Below, one piece after another: positions 30,993 to 44,850 of a DNA stretch of 64,000 nucleotides. A program made the position numbers and the translations under genes. Source of the stretch: Uloborus plumipes (taxonomy: Eukaryota > Arthropoda > Arachnida > Araneae > Uloboridae); the NCBI GenBank assembly GCA_038373865.1, contig JAXGGA010001626.1, positions 81,681-145,680 on the forward strand, written 5' to 3'. Below the pieces are notes generated by a model that was not told where the DNA came from, made no database searches, and saw only the letters and a list, made by a program, of their open reading frames with translations. Positions within the stretch are counted from its first letter, which is position 1; each line of letters begins with the position of its first letter.

Positions 30993-33920
30993 TTCATTAG
31001 TTACGACTTACTGGACATTACAATTGTTGTGAACTTCATTTATAGATTAGCATCCATTTTGATGCTGTGATGGACGCTATCACGTGGACAGGCGTATGAC
31101 GTCAACAATCAATTGAAACTAACGGTTTGCCTTTCATTCTACTAACGTTGCGTTTAAGTCAACAAGTATGCTGGAACCAAATAAAAGTACTTGGCAGTTT
31201 TTTTTTCTTTTATCAGCACAACCTGAACTGAAAACGAATGCTGGCATAATGTTTTCTTTATCTTCACTTAATTATTACATGAGTAATTTTTAGTGTTAAT
31301 GTAAAATTTCTATCGCATACTTTAACAAAAAAATATATTTTTAAGCGAAAACACTAGTCAAGACTTGAAAATAAATTTATCACAACGAAAAGATTTACTT
31401 TTCAAACTTTCTCAGTTTATCTACTTTTTATTGTTTGTTTTCTTATTGACTGGTTCTTTAAAACTATTTTTAGCCAAAATACTTGCGTACAAGTTAAATT
31501 CTTTTAATTTAATTGCTGTTTGCTCAGCTAAAATATTTCAAATGCTGGTTTAATACAGTTAAATCATATTATACATGGCATTGAGTAGTGTTTTTGTGAT
31601 TAGTTTCTTGTTTGAAACAAATTAATTGGATAGAACTAAATTTTACTGATCTACTTTTCTAAGTTTTATATTTTAGTACATTGTTTCCTAGATTCGGTTT
31701 AGTTACTTAATTAATTTCCAACAAATGTTGATTTTTATTGGTCAGAATGTTGCGGCTGTCCCACTCTATGACGTATATGGAAAGGGACAGCCACTCTCCA
31801 TACTCCACTCCCTCCCATATTGTTTTTTTACTGCATTCCCTCCTTTCCTTTCTCCTTTAATTAATGTTTTTAAACTATGATTTCACAGCTATTCTGAGAT
31901 GTAACAATAACTCAAATTATAAAAAAAATCTTCAATTCATAATTAAAATTCTTTTAATTCATCCTCTTTTTTGTTGTTGTTGTTGTTTCGGAACATACTT
32001 GATCTTCAAATGTTGTGTTTTAAAACTATTTTGTTCTGTTTTAACATTTGAAGATTTTAGGTATACTTCTAAATAAAACACCATTTAAAGACCACCAAAA
32101 TCCCAAATACAGACTCGGACAGTCGTGTTTTTCACTAAACTGACTGATACATCTTTTACTGACTGATACATCTTTTATCTGGTGTTATTTTTGTCTAACA
32201 TTAGGCTGCTTGCACGAAATATTTTTAACTATTTGCCGCGGATATTTTTCCTTTTTGTTTTTCTTTTCAAATGCTTCTAGTGTAATATTTTCAACTTAAT
32301 CTGTGCAACAACTTCTCATATATTCATATATAATTACAGATTATACCTATTTATCGTATGTTAGAAATATTATATATTTTCAAATTTCTATAAATGACTG
32401 AATTCTATGGATTCACCCTATGTAATATGTTACTTACGGAAACTTTTCAAAAGCCTAAGTTTTCGTCTTCTCACTGTACAATATTACCTCTGGTTCTTTT
32501 AAGAATTTCTCTTTGATACTGATGACAATGCGTTCAATGACAGAATACATGTTTGCGTTCTTTTATGTACGTTAATTGCTTTCCTAATCTTATTTTTTAG
32601 TTTAAAATTTTGAGTTAGGTATCGTTGTGGTTTCTATGCTATAGCATATAGAGTATACTCTATACATTTAATGCGCTTCTACTTTATTTAAGCGTTTTGT
32701 TGTTGTGGGTATCCCATGAAAAATTCAACAATATAACTCTATAGATACATAATGCAAAAAATTTAAAAGTCACAGCTCTTTGAAATAATTTTAGCTATGG
32801 TGATTGTCAGTATAGAGTGCAAATCGTCCGAAGAATTATCTAAACAGTGCATTGCAACATTCAACCTTTGCCAAATAGTGCATCACAACTATCACAGCAT
32901 TCAAAACTCCAAGGCATGATGTGGAGTTCACATGACGTATGAATAATTGCAGACTTTGTGGTACTTTTTCTACAGTTAGGAAAAATGTTACTCTTGTGGT
33001 TCCTCATCCTTAGTCAGGTCACAATAGCAGCTAATTTCCTGTCAATATTAAGTTCTGTAACTTCGTGTTGTACTTTCAATTTTGAAAAGAATCGGTAAGT
33101 TAAGTTTTGCCGAGGCATTTATGTCAGCAAGGACGGTAGGGTCTAGTTTTATCCTAACCTCGGCGTTTATTTTTTATTTTTTTCAGCAAAATGTTGGTTT
33201 AAAAATTTCTTTACTTTGAGAGCATTTAAAGCTCTATTTTACCTATTCTTTATTTCTTTGTATTGTTTATATGCCTTTTTTCAGTGTTTTCACAATGTTT
33301 TTATCTCCTCGCTTTACTTTTTAAAATTTGTTGATGTTTCTATAAGATTGTGTATAAGTTTGTCTTCAACTGTTTGAATTTAATTAATGCTACGTCAGAT
33401 ACTTTTGAATGTACAAATTCATAATATCTAGCTTCGTTTTAAACTGTATAGTGTATATAACGAACTTACGGCTACTATGCACGTTTTGAAAGAGTATTTG
33501 TACATTTTTTACTAGTACTTTATATAAAAAGCTAGAAGAAAAGTCTTGTATCAACCGTTTCAAAAAAAAAAAAAAAAAAACTGCCAAGTTCTCGATTTTC
33601 TATTGTTTATGCATCAATGATGAGTTGCAGACTGTGGTGCCAATTTGACACTTTTGCTGCTCATACTTTTCTACGCCATTTTATACACGATCTCGATGTA
33701 AAGAAGGTTGAAACTTTATTATGTTTATAACAAGAAGTACTTCGGCTTGAATGTTTGAAGCGATGTGTGATGTAGACAGTGCTTGCCAAAGAATGATATA
33801 GATTTAGATATTATACGCTATTTAGATGTGTACATATTTTTCTTTTGGAACTTATTTATACTAAGCCTTATTTTCTTGCTTACTAATTTTGAAATAAAAT
33901 ACAAAAGTATATTTAATTAC
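30993..33920 (+). other. 3' UTR region of sDscam gene 1 with two poly(A) signal candidates
   Basis: AATAAA at 31180-31185 is followed within 20 nt by a T/G-rich run, a good proximal site giving a UTR of about 0.2 kb. A second AATAAA at 33893-33898 precedes a T-rich downstream region and would give a 2.9-kb UTR. No coding sequence is seen between. A 20-bp tandem duplication (actgactgatacatctttt) lies at 32139-32177. Which signal is used cannot be told from sequence. Confidence 0.5.
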
Positions 33921-36845
33921 AACCTGTGTTTTTTAAATTCTCTAAATAAGTTCGTATAGGTCAACTTCACCCAAAAAAATGGTTTGCACGTTTCAAATTT
34001 AAAAAGCTAATCTCTTCACGTGTTACTATTATCGTTTATTAAACATGCTATTATTAAAGAAAAAAAAAACCTTGTTTATTTATTTTCCTAATTGAGGTTT
34101 TAGTATTTTTTTTTAGAAGTACTTTCAGTTGCTCAGATATTCATACATTGTAGTGAATATTTTATTGTACATATCCAACAGAGATAAAATTATTCCCTGA
34201 ACTTAACTCATATTGTCTTTCTTAAATTCTACAAATTTATACTATATAGCATAAAGTTGTCTCATCCATATGTAAGAGAATATTTTAATCGTGTTTCAGA
34301 TTTATTTGAGCTGAAAAACAACAAAAGGAAGTTATAAAATTTCATATTATGTGTAATTACTGCAAGTCATTTGTATTAAACTGTTTAAAAACGCAGGTAT
34401 TGGTAAGCAAGAAAATATGCATTTGCCTTTGTGTTCTTTATTGTATAAAATATTCTTTGTAAATATTTTGAGGTATGTACCATTATGTAATTTTGCACAC
34501 AATTTACCTATTTGATCAATCATGTCAGCAGTAATATACTGGAAAGTTGGAGGAAATTTGAATTTCTGTAATCTAAATGCAGTTCCTGTGGTAAAATAAA
34601 TGTTTATTTATTGAACAGCAGTAAATGTAATTAATAAACGTTTTGACCTCTGAGCTATAAGAGTAACTATTATTTTAGATCTAAAAGCGTTTCTGCGCAA
34701 AGTGAAAAAGATGCAATAAATGTGTGTTTGAACTTTTTGAATACATTCAAGAAATATTCTGAACCTAGTCACTAGATAATTTTTATGCTTAATTCTCTCG
34801 CACTTTAAGAAAAAAGTACATTAATGTATGATGTATCTTAATAGGATGAAATGCATACATCAATGATGAGATTTTGTTAAAATAAATAAATAAAATAAAA
34901 ACCGTTGCATTCAAGTATAAAACGTTGTGCACATTCAATTACCGATGAAAGTATGATTTTATAGTAAGAAGAAAATATGTTGATTATAATTAAGTAAAAG
35001 TTCTAAAGCTACATTATTTTGAAGTTCAAAAGAAAAAAATACTAATGAGCGATGACCTAAAAACTAATTTAGCCGGTATTTTAAGATTTCCTGGTAGAAG
35101 TTGAAAACTGAGGAGACAAGTTTGAAGCCAAATTATGAACGCTATTTATTTTATTTCAAGAACAGTATTAACCAAATAACACCTTTTACTGCTAAATTAT
35201 AGCTGCCTTAAAGCAATGGTGTCTATAAGGAAACTAACCGGCTTGAATATGTCTACAACGTTTGTTGGAGAGCAGTGACGTAGAAGAAACAAATTTATTT
35301 TGCTTAAAAGTGATTGAAACTAAGTAAATTTTAACAAACAGAATTCTTTATATCATCTACTATTATTTAATGACTTTCAACAAAAGTGCCATAAATATTT
35401 TAGAACGAAAAAAACGTCACTGATCGTTTTGGTTGTCCTTTTTGACTAAGTTGTTTCACATTTAAAAAAAATGGAGTAAAAAAAAAAGAGTCGCAAATAA
35501 TTATGTTTTTAGTTAATTTTCATTCATGTCTTGCTCATGTTTGAACTATTTACACAGAGAATTGATTGTGGCTTGCTCTTTTTATCTTTTCTAGCAGCCA
35601 GTTGCAAGCAGTTCATGGCTTACATGAAATACAAAATTCAGCTTGTAATATAACTCAGTGGTTATAAAACGTCTCTTAACTTATAACTTGAACTAAGTGC
35701 CCTGTATCTGAACAAATAGTTTTTGTATTATTTAATCATTATTATTTATCATTTCATGTTATACCTTAAGATATGTCATCTATGCAAATTCACTTTCAAC
35801 TTTCTTGTAAAGAAAGTTTATATTTAGTAAATCTTTAATTTTTTTTAACTGTCAGGGATGTTAATAATCAGAGCGTTTTTTGATGTGAATCTCAGAAAAT
35901 AAAACAATTTAAATTAAAAGCGTTTTCTTTTTTAATCCATACACAATCATTTTAACACAGCATTTCTTTTTGAAAAATGTATACCTTGTTCAAAACAATT
36001 TTACGAAAAAAAATATGAATAAAATTGCAACATTAAGGGAAAATATGGATCACAGCGTTTTCTAAATTATGCATCGTGGGCCATTAGTGAGTCACAGGTT
36101 GAATGTCGGCGGACGGTGGCACTGTTTTAATCTATATGTATACTGTTCGCAGAGAAGAGAGACCGAAAGTAAACAGATTGCCAAAAGGATTGCCACTATC
36201 TCACTTTTAGGGACGTATTCGCTTCCTGATTGACATCAATTTATTTTTGTTCAAGCCAAGCACTGGATTTACTTGGACTAATGGCGCATTTCTTTGCTTA
36301 TGTCTAGTCCATATTTCTCGTAAAAGTAATATGCTTTCACATTCAGTGATATTTTCAGGATAGCCATTTTTTTTCTTAACTGGGTTGGACTATGCAAAAA
36401 ATGACCTTAATAAAAAGGTTATTTCAACCAATGAAAGATATCAGAGGAACTGTCATTTGTTAGGCATTTTTCATACAAATTGCATATTTGTAAGATAAAT
36501 ATTTTTAGCGATTACGAAGGGAGAATGTCCTACATCAAATCTCCGTCTGTACCTTACCGTTTTAGTTTTTCCATTTTCATTTGTTTTTTCACGGTTATTT
36601 CACATTCGACACCTTTATCATAGGTGTCGATTGTAAAACAAGGGTGAATAAGGGTAACACTTTCATTTCTTCATTATATATTTTCAACCAAAACCTCCTC
36701 CACCTCACCCTGACTTTCTACTTTTTAGTTTTTCTTTCGTGTTCCTTTTTACAACTGATTTCTATACGGCACATGCTTTATGCATGCATTTTATTAAGCA
36801 ACCACTATTGATTATTATTTTCACTTGATTTCTCCTTTTTACTTT

Positions 36846-38130
36846 CTTCTATATCTATTATACAGAAAAAAGTGTTTGGTTCGGGAAAATTTTTGAATTC
36901 CGACGATTCGTGGTGTACCGAGTCCATGTTGATCATTTTTGGAAAATGTGTGTTTGTGTGTGTGTCTGTGAGCCCATGTGTTTATATGTGTGTGGCAAAT
37001 TTTATGGCCGCTCCAGCGAAAAAACTACTGCATGAAATTGAACATAACTTAAAACACATATGTGCCCCGTGACCTCATGTGAACTTGTGCCGATTACATT
37101 AGGGAACAAGTTCCTCCAAGGACGGTTCAGCAATAGTACGTTTTCTGCGCTTCAGGTGACTTCTGTATCTCTAGAAAAACTGGCAGAATCAAACAAAACT
37201 TGGCCCATTGGTAGATCCTATCAGGTTCAGGTTCTGATGCAATTGTAGTATAAATATCTCAAAGAGGGGTTGAGCAAATTCGAACGTTTTGCTTATTACT
37301 TGTGACTGCTATTTCTCGAGAAGTAATGAACGTAATAAAACAAAAATTGACCCGCATGTAGACCTTAAAGATTAAAAGAACTGATTTAATTTTGGCACTA
37401 GTAGCTTAAAAAGGGGTGGGGCAATCGCACGTTGCTCTTTTTATCATTGCAAACTGCTATTTCTCAAGAAATATTGCTGCGATTTAAATGAAATTTGAAA
37501 TAAGTGAACCTGCATCGAAACAAACCCCGATTCAATTTGATGTCTATCGCTCCCGGGGGGAGGGATATTTTTGAGATTTTTTCGGCTAGTTAAAGCAACA
37601 ATGTGAAAGATAAATCCCATTAAAATACGCTATTTAATTGTTAGCAAAACATCGGAAAACTTTCAAAAACTTAAAGTTTTATCTGTTGACTTCTTTTATT
37701 TGCAAACAAATAAAATGTTTAAATCATTTTAGTATTTCACAATTATATCCAATTTCGCTCTTTGATTGTGTTTTTCCAGGGTTATTTTGATAATTAGAAA
37801 ATTGGAGCTATCTTCAAATATTTACACTAGCATTTTATTTGGTAATTAATCCCGTTGTTTTATGGTAACTCCATGCAAATAAATACTTATCTAGTCTTTT
37901 ATTTATGTATGTAGATGAGGAGCATTCCACGAGCAAGCATTTTTGCCAAAAATTCAATGCCAAGGAATTAAGATCGCCTATATCAAATGATCGAGTTCTT
38001 CCTGTTTTTGAACATAGCAGAATTTTATAGTGGTGATTACATGAGCGGTATACGTAAGATATAAGAATTCATATCATTGATATAGAAGAACGTTTCTTGA
38101 TGGCCATAACATACTAGTTTCTTTTAAAAA
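36846..38130 (+). repeat. Unclassified dispersed repeat, copy 1
   Basis: Starts at ttctatatctattatacaga and runs through gcgaaaaaactactgcatga and atttctcaagaaat, to gaacgtttcttgatggccat near 38090-38110. The same blocks appear in the same order at 43793-44850, with shorter copies elsewhere in the window. No ORF of note. Confidence 0.6.
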
Positions 38131-39071
38131 CTCCTGAAATCGTCAAACCGCATTAATTTCATTCTCTAAGCCATTTTTTGTAAACATCAAAATTATTTTA
38201 ACTAAAAAGTTAGCGAATACATTTAGATGAACTGAACTGATTAAAAATACTAAGTCATTGGAGAAATCAACAGCACTATGCGGCGTAGTCCAACATGCGT
38301 CACCATTTTTGCTTCATGTAAAAAAAAACTAATAATATTGACATAAACATGGTATCGAAAGTATGTCAATTAGAAATCACTGTTTTGCATTCCCATTAAC
38401 CATGATGAAGGAGAAACATTAATGCAGTTTTGATTTATTATTTATAATATATAATAGTTAATGTTTCCATTTGTTTGCAAATTGTTTAAGAAACAAGTTA
38501 CCATTTGTTACGTTATATTAAAAGTTATCTTATTTATCCTTTTTTCTTCTTCTAGTTTACTTCAGTTCAGGATCTTGTTGCTTGTTTAATCTCCACACAG
38601 TCTATATTTAAAGAAAACGTCTTACTTCTAATTAGTGAAATGTAGACGACTTTTAAACTTACACAGACAATTATTTGTTTTTGAAGAAAAAGTTATTCTG
38701 TAATGTGAACCAGAGCGGGAATCTAAACATAGTTGCTTGCAGATTTTTTTTTTTTTTTTTTTTTGCTGTTATTATAAAACGTGTTGAAAATAATGTAAAT
38801 AACATTTAATTTTTAGCTGAAAACAATTTTTCTCAGCCAGTTGAAATTTTCTCTGAATTATTCATTAAAATGTTTTCGAAAAAAAATTCGTGTTTTCATA
38901 CTTGAACTCTTGTGCAATTAACTGTGCGTATTTTATTTAACTTGTTTAAATTCTAGAAATAAACTCGTGTTGTTAATCATTTGGCGTGAAAACATCAACT
39001 AATTATGTTCATCTTGCATTAATTGATGGGGTGAATGTTTTTTTTTTTTTTTTGTGATGACATACCTTCAA

Positions 39072-39213
39072 TTAAGCAGTTACTTACCACCTCTAAGTCT
39101 GGGCTAAGGCAAAATGCATGCTCTGCATTGCATGTATTCCGCCTGTACTGTAGCTGTGTACTGCATGTATTTTTGCCTTAATCCTGGCTTAGGGGCGATA
39201 ACTTACTGCTTAA
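39072..39213. mobile_element. 142-bp MITE with TTAAGCAGT termini
   Basis: Both ends read ttaagcagt inward and the inverted repeat extends with mismatches for about 50 bp through taaggcaaaa and catg. The core is a near-palindrome. TTAA at both ends suggests a TTAA-targeting family (piggyBac- or Kolobok-like), but this is not proven. Confidence 0.65.
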
Positions 39214-39230
39214 TACCCAAGCTCTTAATT

Positions 39231-39464
39231 TTACGAGTTATACCGTATCATTTCTGCAATCTCTCTTTGGTGTGCTAATTTTACATTAGCTACCAGTTTT
39301 TTAGCACTCTTAGGTTTTTCAAGACGATATCTGCCTCCGTCTCGGTTGTTTCCTATTCCAGACTGATGAGCACATAATAAGGACGAAACTGCAGCCTCTG
39401 GATGGAATAACCGAGCTGCCGGTGTATTGCATATATCTTCGATTGCTGTATCTTCTTGTTCCAT
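39231..39464 (-). CDS. Possible small ORF, 77 codons, unrecognised
   Basis: The - strand frame starts at an ATG in context ttcaATGG and encodes MEQEDTAIEDICNTPAARLF, then a mixed-charge, non-repetitive sequence ending MIRYNS. Its composition is more protein-like than other frames around it. A TATAA-like sequence (tataaa on -) sits about 10 bp upstream, too close for a TATA box. I see no domain and no splice context. It could be an exon of an unseen gene, a decayed element, or chance. Confidence 0.2.
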   Translation of the reverse strand: MEQEDTAIEDICNTPAARLFHPEAAVSSLLCAHQSGIGNNRDGGRYRLEKPKSAKKLVANVKLAHQREIAEMIRYNS

Positions 39465-39769
39465 TGAATTTATACCATGTTAGTGGAGGCTACTATTTCC
39501 TTTTTTTCAAACTGAACGCTAAAAATTTATTTTCGAGTTTAAAGTTGCCAAAATCATTTGGCAGCAAAATATGAGATTTTTTTACCTGAAAGCAAAGGAG
39601 GGAGGGGTAAGTTTGTTGTACGAGTTCCTCGGAATATTATTTTGAAAAAAAAAATAACTCATACCCTCAAACTCGAGCCATGATTGTGGCGAAACAATAA
39701 AAAATTCTCACAGTTTTTTTTTTTTTTTTTTTTGACTCGTAACTGGCTCTTTGACTACAAAACAGTTAT

Positions 39770-39955
39770 CTCGGAATTCTCGAATTTGCGGCCACAAAAT
39801 CTGGTCTGGTCACATACATACAGGCACACTCACCCACACATTTTCCAAAATAGTCAAAATGGACTCAACACACCTCAAAACGTGCAGATCCGTCGAAATT
39901 CGAAAATTTTAACGAATCCAATACTTTCTTCTGTATACTAGATATAGAAAAAAGT
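39770..39955 (-). repeat. Unclassified dispersed repeat, inverted partial copy
   Basis: On the - strand the segment begins ttctatatctagtatacaga and continues agtattggattcg...gagtccattttgac...gaaaatgtgtg, matching the head of the copies at 36846 and 43793. Confidence 0.6.
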
Positions 39956-41805
39956 AACAAGCAATCTTGCCAGAACGATTCAGGAAGTGAATTGTCTAGT
40001 AGTTAATTTCGAAACACGTGGCCTATAGGTAGGAAGAAATATACTCAGAAGTTTCAGGTATTTGTTTCCAAACTTGTTGATCGTCTACCTTTTTCATTTC
40101 ATTGACCTATTTCTTGCTGATGCTATGAAAACCGAAGATTTCTTGCTGTTATCCCTGTACCGTAAAACAGATACTTTTACAAATGTCGTTCTGATTTTGT
40201 TACGATTGCACTTCCATAAGAGAGAAAATTATATAAAGGAGTAGAATATTAAAAGCTTAAATCCAAAAATGTCCAATTATTCCAGGATGACGTTTCGTTT
40301 TGCAACATAACCACTATTTTTCCCCTACAAAAATGTCCGTATTCAATCTATCACCAGTTTTAATCTTTTTCCATAATCCTTCTTTTTAAGTAAACTTCCT
40401 TTGGCGATTTCAGAGTTAATAACTCACACAGTTTAAGCATTAACCTAAATCTGGAACTTCGATACCGATTTACCATACTTTCTCCATTTTGGCAGAGCAC
40501 CAAGAAATTGCTAGAATCAGCCCTTTGAGTGGACTCTTGGCAGACTATTTTTAACGCTTCGGATAGATATAGTGGAATAGTTCCTGGATTTTTTTTTTCC
40601 ATTACCGAAAATTTTCCATTCGAAAAGTTTACCATTAGGCAACGCCTTTGATTTTTTTAGGGATCTGGAAAAATAAGCACGGGATGCGTTGGAACTGGTT
40701 GGAGTACGGCCAAAGGAAAGAATGAATGACTTTTGACTAGTTCACGTGTAATTTTCTGTTACATAGATTTCCCCAGGTAAACGAAAAGTGGATGAAAATT
40801 AAAGTGATTGGCCATTATGAGCGAAATTCAGGATAATCCATGAGCTGTTTCTTTAAATTTTATGATCAATCAGTAAATGTTCCCATTAGCGTAATTTGTC
40901 TTTTACAGTTAAATATAATAGCTTTTGAGAAAAATAATGGCTTTCACAACTTCGAAAATATTGTAATTTTTGCTAATGAGTTCATATATTAATAATCATT
41001 ATTCACTTGTCAGCGTTGTATATTTTGTAACAATATGCAGACAACTGATTTATTTAATCATAAGTATATTTTAAAAAAAATATACACTGCTGCAAACACA
41101 CACACACACACAGTTTAATCAATTTGAAAAACAACTAGCTAATAATTATATGAAACAGTTAAGAAAATGTACCTGATTCTAAGTGTATGTAAATATATAT
41201 AATATTGAAAAATCTAATCTGCATAAAAAGATTGTTCTTAACGAGGTTTGTTTGTGCTGAAAATATCAGTTAAATAGAGCGAAAAATATCGAAATCTTTT
41301 GTATTTTATGCATTTATTCGTTCTGTTTAGCCCTTGCTCCTGAAAAAAAAAATAGAGAGAGAGAGAGAGAACACTACAATGCTATCTCTATGTCAATTCA
41401 TTTTTATTCATTACTCATTTCCCTCACCCCTGTGTGTCACTAATAACGTGTGTAAATGCGCCCTGCTTGATGCGTAAACGTGCCTCGTGTGCGGACAGGT
41501 TTACGCAACAGACTTTGACCAAAAAATTATTTTTTTGACGCTTAAATATTCAAACAGGAGAAAAAACTGAATGCACATTGCACAAACTTAAACTTTATTA
41601 ACTGCTTTATAATACTATAACGTCAAAAAATTTCCTGAACAAAAACCAAAAAAAAAAAAAACAACGTTAACATGCCCGGTCAACCCTAATTATATTTTGA
41701 TTTCAAAGCATTTTTTTCTACAAACATTTGATACCAACACACAATTTTTTCCACCACAGGCGTTTTCGATTATTTATTTAAAAAGTAAAAATCGACCCAC
41801 CCTAA

Positions 41806-41850
41806 CACACATACGCACATACATACGCACATACATACCTACATACAGAC
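41806..41850. repeat. ACATACGCAC-type microsatellite
   Basis: Imperfect tandem acatacgcac/acatacctac units. They lie inside a 199-codon open frame (41697-42296) that I consider accidental. Confidence 0.8.
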
Positions 41851-42927
41851 GTCACGAGAAACTCGGGATAAATAACTCGGTGATGGTTAGAATGGATGTT
41901 TCAGCTCTTTATACATTCATAGGTACATATGCAAGTGGTAATGGGTCGAAAAAACTACTCAACATTCATTCGGGGGGTGAGCAAAATAGAAATTTAGACC
42001 GAAAATTGAGTGAAATTTTATCGCGATTGCAATGTATCCCTTTACTACGTAAAAGTAAACAAAAGAAAAATAAACACACAAGATCTTCATTTACAAGGAG
42101 TTATTCATTCCCTGCTCCGTCAATCCTTCCCTTTAATAGGTTCTCTTTTCCGGCAATATTTGTTGCATTATATTTAATTGCAATTTTTTTAAAAGACAAC
42201 GATGTTGCAGTTTATATTAATATTCGCTTTATATATATTTTTATAGAAAAATATATTTTTATAAAACTTTTTCCGTCACTTTTAATGCAAGCTTAATCTT
42301 CATTTTTACACATTTCAAATAACCAAATCTATTTCTATGGTTAACAAATCTTTCATATCAGATGAGCAGCATAACTCACCAGGGTCTAAGATCCCAAACA
42401 CAATGATATTCGTGAGAATCCGAAACTTTTATGAATCTTTCAAAATGGATCAGTCCCTCCCTAATACAGATAAAGTTAATTAAAGAATGATATATTGAAC
42501 ATTCGCAACACTGATGAATGATACAAACCTTTCTGCCACCTATTATTGAGCAAGCTCATTTTCTTTTCAACCGTGTATCACGCGATATCTTCGTTCCGAT
42601 TATCTTCGACTAAATTCTTCAATGTCATTTTCTCATGATATATTTCTTGTTAATGTTAGGTAAGAAAATGGAGTCATTCTTCATCAACGATGGTACAATT
42701 TGAGGCAAATTTTATTATTCACAACTTATGACGTTTTTCTCATCAAATATAATTATACTAATTCAAGTGAATATTTTTTGAAAAACTATTGCTACGAGCT
42801 TATGTTCTCCCCTCCTCCTTTTTTCATCATGTTCATAGCTAGTATTTTGACTACTTTTTGGGATGTTAAACCAATGGATTCATGAACATAATTGTTTCTG
42901 ATATCAACAGAAAAAAATAAGTTATTT

Positions 42928-43430
42928 TGTGGCCTCTATAGCGCAAAAACATTTGCATGAAACAGAACGAAACTTATTACAGATATGTACCCCTAAGTGA
43001 TTTTATGTTTATTAGTTTTTAGCGCCAATTTCTTTTCTATGGTGAAGAAATAGAACGTTTTCTTTGTTGTGCACTACTACTTTATCTCAGAAAGGCAAGG
43101 ATGGATTCAGAAGCAAATTGAACCATCAGAAACCTGAGAGGGAACACGCGCTAATTTAATCTTGGTGGCAATAGCTCAAAGCGGTGGAGCAATCGAAAGT
43201 TTTTTCTCATTACTTGTGAATGCATCCTTGTCTCTCGAAGTAAATCAAGGATTCAAACAAAAGTCCGTCCATATGTAGACCTCGCAAGATCTGATTTGAT
43301 TTTCGCGCCAATAACTTAAGTAAGTTGGTGCAATTGAACATTCTTTCCTGTGAGCTACGAATGATACATGCAAGGAAGTAACGCTACAATTTAGATGAAA
43401 TTTGGAATATATTTGCAGACATGAACGAAA
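42928..43430 (+). repeat. Unclassified dispersed repeat, copy 2 (internal part)
   Basis: About 500 bp nearly identical to 43942-44425, starting at ctctatagcgcaaaaacatt and ending near gctacaatttagatgaaattt. The two form a direct repeat with a period close to 1.0 kb. The head of the family is missing from this copy. Confidence 0.75.
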
Positions 43431-43441
43431 GAGACGCGCTG

Positions 43442-43790
43442 TCTCGATTCGTACTTTAGAGGCTGTTCACAAATCATGCTACGCTTTAAAGAGGTTCGTG
43501 AAATTATAAATTTGTGCTCAGTGGAAGAGAAGGGGTAAGAAGAAATATAACATCAGTCATTTTTTAATAAAAATATGTTTATTAAAAAAATAGCGTAACA
43601 TGTGTCAAAGGGGGGAAGGGGCAAGGTAACTGGGACACCATGTGACAAAGGGAGGAGGGGCTCAAATATGCTGAAAAAAAAATGTGACACCAAGTATGGA
43701 TATTTTCTCAAGGAAATGTGCTTAATGGGTGCGACTGCTGCTTTCAAAAACTGCTCCACTGCATGTGATTCGCCCCTCTTAGTTTTTACT
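43442..43790. repeat. GTGACA / GGGGAGGGG repeat fragment
   Basis: Contains ggctgttcacaaatcatgct, two aaagggggga/gggaggagg-type purine blocks and repeated catgtg(t/a)caaag. Similar blocks in opposite sense (ctcctcctttgtcac) are found at 50150-50390. Looks like an abundant arthropod MITE; ends not defined. Confidence 0.45.
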
Positions 43791-43792
43791 TT

Positions 43793-44850
43793 TTTTCTAT
43801 ATCTAATATATAGAAAAAGGTATTGGATTCCAAAAACATTACGAAGTTTGACGAATTAGAGTGCTTCAGGTGTTTTGAATCCATTCCGACCACTTGAAAA
43901 ATGTCCGTCTGTCTATATGTGCGTGAACGTTATTTTGTGACCTCTATAGCGCAAAAACATTTGCATGAACCAGAACGAAACTTACTACAGATATGTACCC
44001 CTAAGTGATTTTATGTTTATTAGTTTTTAGCGCCAATTTCTTTTCTGGGGTGAAGAAACAGAACGTTTTCTTTGTTGTGCACAACTACTTTATCTCAGAA
44101 AGGTAAGGATGGATTCAGAAGCAAATTGAACCATCAGATATCTAAGAGGGAACACGTGCTAATTTGATCTTGGTGGCAATAGCTCAAAGCGGTGGAGCAA
44201 TCGAAAGTTTTTTCTCATTACTTGTGAATGCATCCTTGTCTCACGAAGTAAAACAAGGATTCAAACAAAAGTCGGTCCATATGTAGACCTCACAAGATGC
44301 AAGATCTGATTCGATTTTCGCACCAATAACTTAAGTAAGTTGGTGCAATTGAACATTCTTTCCTGTGAGCTACGAATGCTATATGCAAGGAAGTAACGCT
44401 ACAATTTAGATGAAATTTAGTATATAGTTGTAGAATTGAAGAAAATTTAGCTGTTTCAATTTTGGCTCCAACCGCTCCGAGGGTGGCTGACTTTTGACAT
44501 TGTTTGCACGAGGCATAATCAGCGAAATTAAATGAACTATATCAAAGAAAAATCCCACTTAAATGCCTTGACTTACGTCTTCTACGTGATTTAATATTGT
44601 TAGCAGGCGATTGAAGAAATCACGATTTAAAATTGATATCGCTTGGCATTTTCTGTTTTTTAACATGTTAAATATTTGTAATGAAGGAAGCAAGGCTTCT
44701 AAATGATTTTAAATTTTCGTTCTGAATTCTGCGTTTGTGAAGAGTAAAAATTAATAATTGAACGGCTGTACGTAAAAGCCAAAGAATAAGAAAGATATAC
44801 AAAAGAAAGTTTCGTGATGGCCACAGCATAATGTAGTTTGAGTTATACTT
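43793..44850 (+). repeat. Unclassified dispersed repeat, copy 3
   Basis: Opens with ttctatatctaatatataga, includes the 500-bp block shared with copy 2, and continues to gaaagtttcgtgatggccac, matching the far end of copy 1. Fullest copy after copy 1. Confidence 0.6.

Noticed and set aside
40360..40635. 91-codon - strand ORF
   Set aside because: Open frame only; no motif, and start and stop look arbitrary in AT-rich DNA.
41697..42296. Longest open frame in the window, 199 codons on +
   Set aside because: It runs through a microsatellite (acatacgcac units) and A/T-rich DNA, has no domain, and its composition (many F, I, Y, S, K) is that of random AT-rich sequence.
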